Assembly: GCA_017541665.1 (NCBI GenBank)
Contig: JAFXYP010000008.1
Span: forward strand, 1-64,000
DNA from: Lentisphaeria bacterium
GTDB lineage: Bacteria > Verrucomicrobiota > Lentisphaeria > Victivallales > UBA1829
Length of the DNA stretch: 64,000 bases
Direction of reading: 5' to 3'
Numbering within the stretch: position 1 is the stretch's first letter; each line of letters opens with the position of its first letter. The notes below the pieces were generated by a model. The model searched no databases, was not told where the DNA came from, and worked only from the letters and a program-made list of their open reading frames with translations. This document shows positions 28,811-35,384 of this stretch, piece by piece. Made by a program: the position numbers and the translations under genes.

Positions 28811-29464
28811 ATGTTTACAGGTTTGATCGAAAAGACCGGAATCCTGACCGGACGCGAAACCGGCGCGAAAGCCGGACGCCTGTTTGTAAAACCCGATGCC
28901 CCTTGGACCGACCTGGAGGCCGGCGAAAGCATCGCCGTGAACGGCGCCTGCCTCACATTCGAAAAGGAATCGGGCGGGAACCTGACGTTTTTCGTGATGA
29001 AGGAAACGCTGGACCGGACGAACCTGGGAGCGCTGAAGCCAGGGGCGCGCGTCAATCTGGAACGCGCATTGAGCCTCGGAAGCCGTCTGGGCGGACATCT
29101 GGTCAGCGGACATGTCGACGCCGTCGCAAAGGTGGTGTCGTTCGGGCGCGTCGGCGAAGACTATGAACTCCGCATGGAAATGCCGTCCGAGCTGAGGATT
29201 TTCTTCGTGACGAAGGGAAGCGTGTGCGTGAACGGGGTCTCCCTCACGCTCACCGATGTGACGGATGAGACATTCGCGGTGCGGCTGATCCCGACGACCC
29301 GCCGCGAGACAAACCTCGACGAATTGAAACCCGGTGAACTCGTGAACATCGAGACCGACCTGATCGGCAAATACGTCTGCGAACAGCTCCGCCATTTGGA
29401 CGGAGGGCAGGGGGGAAAACGCAGGCCGCTTTCCATGGACGATCTGACGGGGGCCGGATTCTGA
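28811..29464 (+). CDS. ribE: riboflavin synthase alpha subunit
   Basis: 217 aa, standard length. It makes riboflavin from two molecules of 6,7-dimethyl-8-ribityllumazine. Two tandem lumazine-binding repeats are visible: MFTGLIEKTG and GESIAVNGACLTF in the first, GHLVSGHVDAVAKV between them, and GSVCVNGVSLTLTDV in the second. GAGGAGA precedes the ATG, 13 bases after ribD. Its stop overlaps the next start (TGATG). No ribBA or ribH is in the window. Confidence 0.94.
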   Translation: MFTGLIEKTGILTGRETGAKAGRLFVKPDAPWTDLEAGESIAVNGACLTFEKESGGNLTFFVMKETLDRTNLGALKPGARVNLERALSLGSRLGGHLVSGHVDAVAKVVSFGRVGEDYELRMEMPSELRIFFVTKGSVCVNGVSLTLTDVTDETFAVRLIPTTRRETNLDELKPGELVNIETDLIGKYVCEQLRHLDGGQGGKRRPLSMDDLTGAGF

Positions 29465-30273
29465 TGAAAAAGATCGACTTCAAGAACATCCGTTTCGGTC
29501 TGGCACTCAGCCACGCCGCCATGGACCCCGCATCCGTGCAGGATTTCCTCACGCCGGGAACGTTCGACGCCATCGAGGTGCCGGCGGAGTGCTTTCTTCA
29601 CCGCGATGCCGAATTCCTGCGTCGTCTGGCATCCTGCAAATTCAAAGTCGTGCGGGCGGGGCACCTGATGGAGCCCGACCTCACGCGAAACATCCCGTTC
29701 CTCTCGGAAAACTACCGCCGCGATTTTGCCGAACAGGCTTCGATCATGGTCGGGACGCTGGCGGCGGCAGGCGTATCCGGGGCGTTCCTCGGGCTTGACA
29801 TAAGGCGGATCCTCGGCGACGATACGGCCGAGAAAACCGCGTTGGAGATCGTACACCGACTGGCGCCCGCCCTCCGCCGGAACCGCTTCGAATTGCTGAT
29901 CCCATACCGCATCCCGTTCAAAAGCGAACGCGAGATCATGACGACACAGCTGATGGGGCGTTTCATGCGCGGGACGCTGAGCCCTCAGGTGAAATTAAGT
30001 CTGGAAATCCACCCCTTCGAGGTGAAACCGGAAGAAGACAGGCCGGGACTGCTCGGCATGCTCGGATGCGAGGCGCATCAGGCAGTCCTGATCTACGATG
30101 CCGACAGCGGACTCCATATTTCCACGACACAACTCAGGCCGTGGGCGGAGCTTCTGGAACAGCGTCTCTTCCGCGGCCCGTATCTGCTCTGTCCGCGATC
30201 CATCCGCAACCGCATGGCGATCCCGGAGTCGGATTTGTTCGCAAAAGTGGTTTCGGACTTGCGAAATGAATAA
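29464..30273 (+). CDS. conserved hypothetical protein, possible TIM-barrel sugar isomerase/endonuclease IV-like fold
   Basis: 269 aa, soluble, no signal peptide. The pattern of strands followed by helices (FDAIEVPAECF, FKVVRAGHLM, ASIMVGTLAAAGVSGAFLGLD, ELLIPYRIPF, VKLSLEIHPFE, QAVLIYDADSG) resembles an AP-endonuclease-2/xylose-isomerase-like TIM barrel, with Glu, His and Asp residues at strand ends where metal ligands would sit. I cannot assign a reaction. It starts inside the ribE stop codon, so it is translationally coupled to riboflavin synthesis, although the link may be only transcriptional. Confidence 0.7.
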   Translation: MKKIDFKNIRFGLALSHAAMDPASVQDFLTPGTFDAIEVPAECFLHRDAEFLRRLASCKFKVVRAGHLMEPDLTRNIPFLSENYRRDFAEQASIMVGTLAAAGVSGAFLGLDIRRILGDDTAEKTALEIVHRLAPALRRNRFELLIPYRIPFKSEREIMTTQLMGRFMRGTLSPQVKLSLEIHPFEVKPEEDRPGLLGMLGCEAHQAVLIYDADSGLHISTTQLRPWAELLEQRLFRGPYLLCPRSIRNRMAIPESDLFAKVVSDLRNE

Positions 30274-30287
30274 AAACGTGCTAAAGT
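30259..30287 (+). promoter_or_regulatory. promoter of pdxJ
   Basis: TTGCGA at 30259-30264 (inside the end of the preceding gene), a 17-bp spacer and TAAAGT at 30282-30287 with TG one base upstream. Confidence 0.65.
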
Positions 30288-30336
30288 AATAGATACCGTT
30301 TTTTTCGTAAAAAGGACTTTATTTGGAGTTGTCAAT

Positions 30337-31077
30337 ATGCCCGGAACTTTGAAACTCGGTGTCAATATCGACCACGTGGCGACGGTCCGCCAGGCCCGCC
30401 TCGCTTCACAACCGTCCCCGCTTGAAGCCGCACGGATCTGCATGGCCGCCGGCGCGGACGGCATCACCGCCCACTTGCGCGAAGACCGCCGCCATATTCA
30501 GGATGCGGACGTCATCGCATTGTCGCAGGCCGGGATCCGCCTCAACATGGAAATGGCGCTGACCGAAGAGATGGTCCGCATCGCGAGCACGCTGGTTCGG
30601 CCGCAAAGCTGCTGCCTGGTGCCGGAGAAGCGTCAGGAGCTTACGACCGAGGGCGGCCTTGACGCCGTCGCGAGCCTCGACAAGCTCATGCGCTGGGTCC
30701 CCGTTCTCCAGGGCGCCGGGATCGCCGTCAGTCTCTTCATCGCGCCGGATTTCGCACAGATCGACTGCGCCAAACAGTGCGGCGCGGAGTTCATCGAGCT
30801 TCACACGGGTTCCTTCGCAAATGCCGTTTCCGCCTCCGATCAGGCCGCCGAGCTGGACCGTCTGGCGAAGGGTGCGGAGTATGCGCATTCGCTCGGGATC
30901 GGCGTAAATGCCGGACACGGCATCGACTACGAGAACATCAAGCCGCTCCTTGGCGCAGTCCCGCATCTCCATGAACTCAACATCGGGCACAGCATCATCG
31001 CACGCGCCATCATGAAGGGCATCGGCGCGGCGGTCGAAGACATGCTCGACCTGATGAAACACTATCCGGGCGAATAA
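30337..31077 (+). CDS. pdxJ: pyridoxine 5'-phosphate synthase PdxJ
   Basis: 246 aa, full length. It condenses 1-deoxyxylulose 5-phosphate with 3-amino-2-oxopropyl phosphate in DXP-dependent vitamin B6 synthesis. Visible blocks are LGVNIDHVATVRQAR near the start, ADGITAHLREDRRHI, NMEMALTEEM, CCLVPEKRQELTTEGG and GVNAGHGIDYENI, then HELNIGHSIIARA at the phosphate-binding end. It has its own promoter. Translation starts 43 bases before the next gene, pilT, which has its own ribosome-binding site; the pair may share a transcript. Confidence 0.95.
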   Translation: MPGTLKLGVNIDHVATVRQARLASQPSPLEAARICMAAGADGITAHLREDRRHIQDADVIALSQAGIRLNMEMALTEEMVRIASTLVRPQSCCLVPEKRQELTTEGGLDAVASLDKLMRWVPVLQGAGIAVSLFIAPDFAQIDCAKQCGAEFIELHTGSFANAVSASDQAAELDRLAKGAEYAHSLGIGVNAGHGIDYENIKPLLGAVPHLHELNIGHSIIARAIMKGIGAAVEDMLDLMKHYPGE

Positions 31078-31119
31078 GCCCCCTCCCGAACACTCCCTCA
31101 GCAGAAAGGATTTCATAAA

Positions 31120-32211
31120 ATGGCCTCGGAAATCATCCAAACCTTCCATCAGATCCTCGCACAGTGCGTGGAGCACGGCGCATCGGACGTCCTGCTCAAA
31201 GAAGAAGCCCCCGTCAATCTCCGGATCGCGGGTGCGCTTTATCCCGTCGATTTCGTCACGACGCACGAATTCCTCGACACTCTCCTCCATGAGATCATGG
31301 ACGCCCGTATGCTGAAGGAGTATGAGGAAAACGGCGATGCCGACTTCTCCTACTGCGTGGAAGAGCTCGGACGGTTCCGTATCAATGCGCACCGGCAGCG
31401 CGGGATGCACGGCATCACGCTGCGTTATGTGAAGAGCAAGATCAGCTCCATCGAAGAGCTTTCCCTGCCGACGGTCCTCCGCTCCATCGCAGAGACCCCC
31501 CGCGGCATCATCCTGGTCTGCGGCACCACCGGCAGCGGAAAATCGACTACGCTGGCGGCCATGATCCAGCACATCAACGAGCATTTCACCAAGCACATCA
31601 TCACCATCGAAGACCCGATCGAATACGAGTTCCGCGACGGCAAGTCGTTCGTGGAGCAGCGCGAAGTCGGGCTGGACTGCCCGTCGTTCTACAGTGCCCT
31701 GACGCATGCCATGCGCCAGGCCCCGGACGTCATCATGGTCGGCGAAATGCGCGACAAGGAAAGTTTCGAAGCCGCGCTTCAGGCCGCCGACACCGGTCAC
31801 ATGGTCATCAGCACCGTGCATGCCGCCGACGCCTCGCAGGTCGTCGGACGCATCCTCGACCTCTACCCGATCCAGGAACAGGACACCATTCTCGAAGCGC
31901 TCGCGGCAAACCTGAAGGCCACGGTCGCGCAGCGCCTGCTCCCGAAAGCGCTCGGCAAGGGGGTGGTCCCGGTCGTCGAGGTCATGATCTGCGATCCGGT
32001 CGTCCAGCGCTACATCTCCAAGAAGGAATTCGAAAAACTGCCCGAAGCGATGGAAAGCGCGCGTGAAGCCGGCATGCAGACGTTCAACATGGCGATCCTC
32101 GACCGCATCAACAACGGCGAGATCACCGAGGAAGTCGGCCTTGCCGCGTCCAGTTCGCCCACCGCCCTGAAGATGAACCTGAAGGGCATCTTCCTGAACA
32201 GCTCGAAATAA
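31120..32211 (+). CDS. pilT: type IV pilus retraction ATPase PilT family
   Basis: 363 aa, typical of PilT. Walker A GTTGSGKST starts at residue 135, the Asp box HIITIEDPIEY and the VGEMRDKESFEAALQAADTGH Walker B/His box follow. PilT powers pilus retraction, twitching and DNA uptake; in genomes without classical pili it can serve type II-like systems. It lies alone among metabolic genes, but the same window has comEC and a pseudopilin. AGAAAGGA precedes the ATG. PilU is a close alternative. Confidence 0.9.
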   Translation: MASEIIQTFHQILAQCVEHGASDVLLKEEAPVNLRIAGALYPVDFVTTHEFLDTLLHEIMDARMLKEYEENGDADFSYCVEELGRFRINAHRQRGMHGITLRYVKSKISSIEELSLPTVLRSIAETPRGIILVCGTTGSGKSTTLAAMIQHINEHFTKHIITIEDPIEYEFRDGKSFVEQREVGLDCPSFYSALTHAMRQAPDVIMVGEMRDKESFEAALQAADTGHMVISTVHAADASQVVGRILDLYPIQEQDTILEALAANLKATVAQRLLPKALGKGVVPVVEVMICDPVVQRYISKKEFEKLPEAMESAREAGMQTFNMAILDRINNGEITEEVGLAASSSPTALKMNLKGIFLNSSK

Positions 32212-32255
32212 CAACCGCCTGACGTGTCCGGGCCGTCCGCCCGGACGGACCTGCA

Positions 32256-33326
32256 ATGAAAAGAATGATTCTTGTCAAGATGGCGGGTGCGGTCAGTGCC
32301 GTCGCCGCGATCATCCTTTGCTGCATCCTTGCGTTCAGAAGCGCTTCGGTGGACCTTACGCTTTATCTTCAGGCTCTGGTCCAGGGAATCGTGGAGGGCG
32401 TGACCGAGTTCCTCCCGGTCAGCAGCACCGGCCACATGATCATCGTGGACAGCTTCTTCCCCATGAAGGATGCCGAATTCGCGAAACTGTTCGAGGTCGT
32501 GATCCAGCTCGGCGCGATCCTGTCCGTGCTGGTGTATTTTTATAAGACGATTTTTCCGAAGAAGTGGAATGTCGACGGGTTCATGGACATGATCCCGCTG
32601 TGGTCGCGCGTGGTGGTCGGCGTGATCCCCGCCGCCGTGATCGGATTCCTGCTCGACGATTTCATCGAGGCGCACCTCTTCAACGTCGTGGTCGTCTCGG
32701 TTGCGCTGGTCGTGTGGGGCGTGGCGCTCGTCTTCAGCGGATATCTGGAAAAATGCAAATCGAACACGCCGGAGATCGTGAAGATGAGCTACCACATGGC
32801 GCTCGCGGTCGGCTTCTTCCAGTGCCTCGCCATGGTCCCCGGCACATCGCGCTCCGCCGTGACCATTCTCGGCGCAATGTGCCTCGGCTGTTCCCGCGCC
32901 TGTGCCGCAGAATTCTCGTTCTTTCTGGCGATCCCGACCATGTTCGGCGCTTCGCTGCTGAAACTGTTGAAAGGCGGGGCGCACCTGACTCCGCCGCAAT
33001 GGATCGCGCTCGGGATCGGCTTCGTGACCGCGTTCTTCGTGGCATGGGCCGTGATCGCATGGTTCATGGACTACGTGAAGAGACACGACTTCAAGCTGTT
33101 CGGCTGGTACCGGATCGTCCTCGGCATCATCCTGCTGATCCTCCTCTTCTGCGGAGTCATTAGGTTGTCCACCGAAAAAGATGCCTCCGTCCCGGAAACG
33201 CAGATTGAAGCCCAGGCCGAAACGTCTCTCGGAGCTCAGTCCGGAGCCGATGCATTGGTCGAATCACAGGTCGAAACACCTCAGATAGAAGCTTCGGGCA
33301 TGGAGACTCCTCCCTCAAATCCCTGA
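32256..33326 (+). CDS. uppP: undecaprenyl-diphosphatase UppP/BacA with acidic C-terminal tail
   Basis: 356 aa. UppP recycles the undecaprenyl pyrophosphate carrier for peptidoglycan and polysaccharide synthesis. After an N-terminal hydrophobic segment, the first catalytic motif reads QGIVEGVTEFLPVSSTGHMI and the second PGTSRSAVTILGA. About eight helices end near residue 300. The last 50 residues are hydrophilic, rich in Glu, Gln, Ser, Thr and Pro with loosely repeated ETQIEAQ-type units. E. coli UppP (273 aa) has no such tail. The gene is followed by a strong bidirectional terminator. Confidence 0.92.
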   Translation: MKRMILVKMAGAVSAVAAIILCCILAFRSASVDLTLYLQALVQGIVEGVTEFLPVSSTGHMIIVDSFFPMKDAEFAKLFEVVIQLGAILSVLVYFYKTIFPKKWNVDGFMDMIPLWSRVVVGVIPAAVIGFLLDDFIEAHLFNVVVVSVALVVWGVALVFSGYLEKCKSNTPEIVKMSYHMALAVGFFQCLAMVPGTSRSAVTILGAMCLGCSRACAAEFSFFLAIPTMFGASLLKLLKGGAHLTPPQWIALGIGFVTAFFVAWAVIAWFMDYVKRHDFKLFGWYRIVLGIILLILLFCGVIRLSTEKDASVPETQIEAQAETSLGAQSGADALVESQVETPQIEASGMETPPSNP

Positions 33327-33374
33327 ACACGTGTGGGGAGAGTCCCCGGCGGAGTCGTTTTCCGAAAATGAAAG

Positions 33375-33403
33375 AGGCATACCGGAGCGGTTCCGGTATG
33401 CCT
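33375..33403. terminator. bidirectional terminator between uppP and the GH29 gene
   Basis: A perfect 12-bp stem (AGGCATACCGGA at 33375-33386 with its complement at 33392-33403) and a 5-nt loop between two convergent genes. T-rich sequence follows on both strands. Confidence 0.8.
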
Positions 33404-33433
33404 GAATTGTCTTAATACGTTATTCGAGGTGGA

Positions 33434-35026
33434 TCACTTTTCGAATTCGACCTTGAAGCAGAGGGCGATCTTCAGGTTCGGATCGGACTCGGGCGCGTCG
33501 ATCTCAAGCGCGGAACCGCTGTTTGTCCACTTCACATCTTTTGCGGAGCCGAGGAGTGAGACCTTTTTGACCTTTGTGTCGAGGTCGGGGACAGTGACCT
33601 TCGCGCCCGGCTTCGGGATGTCGAGCGTGAAGACGTAGAGGATGCCGTCCCTGGTTGTGTAGCGGAGGTCTTCTGCCGTAGCGGGCTTGCCGCGTCCCTC
33701 ATTGAATCCCTGCGCGTTGAGGCGTTCGCCGGGACCGTTCGCCTGAGGCCCGGACCCGAATCTCTTCCATGTGCGCGTGCCGTAGATGCCCTCGCCGTTG
33801 ACCTTCATCCAGTCTCCGATTCCCGCGCAGACGGCGTGTTCCTTCTCGTCGACCGTGCCGTCGGCGCGGATGGGCACGCTGAGGAGCAGATTGCCGCCCT
33901 TGCTGACGATGTCGATCAGCATGCGGACGACGGTGCCGGCGGACTTGTAGCCGTTGCGGTCGTAGACGCCGCGGTCGTAGTGCCATGAGCCGATGCAGGT
34001 ATCCGTCTGCCAGTACGGCGTCACCATGCCGCCGGGCACGCCGCGTTCGACGTCCCAGACCATGGCCTTGCGCTGCTGTTCGTTCAGGACCTTGCCGCAT
34101 GCCACGACTTCCTGACGGCCGCCGTTCCTGCGGAACATGGTGTTGTAGAAATACGCCGTGAGCTCGACTCCATCGTTGAACGTGGGGTAGAACGGGACCA
34201 CGGTGTCGTCGTAGTAGATGATCTCCGGCTCGTATTCGTCAATGAGCTGCTTATGGCGTTTCATGAACTTGTCGCGGTATTCCTGCGAGGGCGGCACGAC
34301 ACGTTTCGGGTCCCAGTCCCAATGGCGGTTGTCGGGAGACGCCTCGTGATTCTGCGCGTAGAGTTCCTGCGGGTCGAGTCCCATTTCACCCCACCACGTG
34401 CCCGCGCCGTCCTCCTTCTTCAACAGCCCGTCGTAGTTCCGTGCCGGTTCGTACCAGCACCATGCGTGCGACGCGTGGATGCTGGCGCCCCAATGCATGC
34501 CGGCGTCCTGCACGGCCTTCTTCCATTCCTTCGCGATGTCGCGCTTCGGGCCGAGGCGGACGGAGTTCCATTCCTGGTATTTGCTGTCCCAGAGGTCGAA
34601 GTTGTCGTGATGATTGGCGAGGGAGACCACGTATTTCGCGCCCATGCTGCGGAAAAGGTCCGCCAGGTCCGCGGGATCCCATTTCTCCGCTTTCCACTCA
34701 TGGATGATGTCCTTGAACCCGAACTCCTTCTGGTCGCCGTACTTCTGACGGTGGACATTGAACTGCCATTCGCGGGGGATGTACATGTTCCGGGCGTACC
34801 AGTCGCCGGACTCGGGCTGGCACTGCGGCCCCCAGTGTGCGAAGATGCCGAACTTGGCGTCCTTGAACCATTCCGGCGTCCGGTAGTTCGCCTCCAGGGA
34901 TTCGAGGGTGTTTTCGAATGGAGGCGGAGTCTGGGGGGAGGCCGGGGAATCCGCCGCGCAGGATGCGGCGAAGACTGCCGTCAGGAATACGGCGGCCCGG
35001 GCGGTTTTTACGGTGCGTTTCTTCAT
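33434..35026 (-). CDS. GH29 alpha-L-fucosidase, lipoprotein
   Basis: 530 aa from the ATG at 35026 (AGAAGGA upstream); an earlier in-frame start lies upstream of the promoter. The signal peptide ends in AASC, so it is probably lipid-anchored. The GH29 TIM barrel starts with KFGIFAHWGPQCQPESGDWYARNMY and YVVSLANHHDNFDLWDS, and the expected nucleophile Asp is in IIYYDDTVV. A C-terminal beta-sandwich (about residues 430-530) follows. Predicted role: release of fucose from glycans or plant polysaccharide. It is divergent from the GH115 gene, sharing an operator-like repeat. Specificity for particular linkages is unknown. Confidence 0.9.
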   Translation of the reverse strand: MKKRTVKTARAAVFLTAVFAASCAADSPASPQTPPPFENTLESLEANYRTPEWFKDAKFGIFAHWGPQCQPESGDWYARNMYIPREWQFNVHRQKYGDQKEFGFKDIIHEWKAEKWDPADLADLFRSMGAKYVVSLANHHDNFDLWDSKYQEWNSVRLGPKRDIAKEWKKAVQDAGMHWGASIHASHAWCWYEPARNYDGLLKKEDGAGTWWGEMGLDPQELYAQNHEASPDNRHWDWDPKRVVPPSQEYRDKFMKRHKQLIDEYEPEIIYYDDTVVPFYPTFNDGVELTAYFYNTMFRRNGGRQEVVACGKVLNEQQRKAMVWDVERGVPGGMVTPYWQTDTCIGSWHYDRGVYDRNGYKSAGTVVRMLIDIVSKGGNLLLSVPIRADGTVDEKEHAVCAGIGDWMKVNGEGIYGTRTWKRFGSGPQANGPGERLNAQGFNEGRGKPATAEDLRYTTRDGILYVFTLDIPKPGAKVTVPDLDTKVKKVSLLGSAKDVKWTNSGSALEIDAPESDPNLKIALCFKVEFEK

Positions 35027-35147
35027 GGGATGTCCTTCTGGGAGCGATTGATGTGGAAATATGAAAAGCTCTTCCCGGAGAACCGAAACGCTTATGCGCA
35101 TCGATGCAGACAGGCATGGTTGGATTTCAGGTTCCCGGCCGTCCGAT

Positions 35148-35175
35148 AATATAAACGTTTCCATGACGATTTCAA
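35148..35175 (-). promoter_or_regulatory. promoter of the GH29 gene
   Basis: Reading leftward: TTGAAA (35175-35170), a 16-bp spacer and TATATT (35153-35148). It directly abuts the TAACG repeats at 35181-35207. Confidence 0.8.
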
Positions 35176-35180
35176 TCACC

Positions 35181-35207
35181 ATAACGGATCATAACGCAAA
35201 CTTAACG
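35181..35207. promoter_or_regulatory. operator-like TAACG repeats, GH29/GH115 control region
   Basis: Three hexamers, ATAACG (35181-35186), ATAACG (35191-35196) and TTAACG (35202-35207), are spaced 10 and 11 bp apart, one helical turn. They sit just upstream of the GH29 -35 and about 85 bp upstream of the GH115 -35. The same hexamer in the same phasing occurs upstream of the GH2 gene (44706-44742). Activator binding is inference. Confidence 0.55.
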
Positions 35208-35292
35208 TAAAAGAAAATGTGCGACGGATCGTCCGGATAAGCCGCTAATACCGGAAATATTGAAAAAAAGGGGGCCGGAGCACGGAAACCAT

Positions 35293-35320
35293 TTGAAAAA
35301 AATCATTCGGATATTATAGT
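35293..35320 (+). promoter_or_regulatory. promoter of the GH115 gene
   Basis: TTGAAA at 35293-35298, a 16-bp spacer and TATAGT at 35315-35320. The sequence between this promoter and the TAACG repeats (35208-35292) shows no other clear feature. Confidence 0.75.
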
Positions 35321-35384
35321 ATTGCTTTGGAATGAAACAAACATTCTCTCGTCATATTTTCACAACAACATGAGGAAATCCAAC

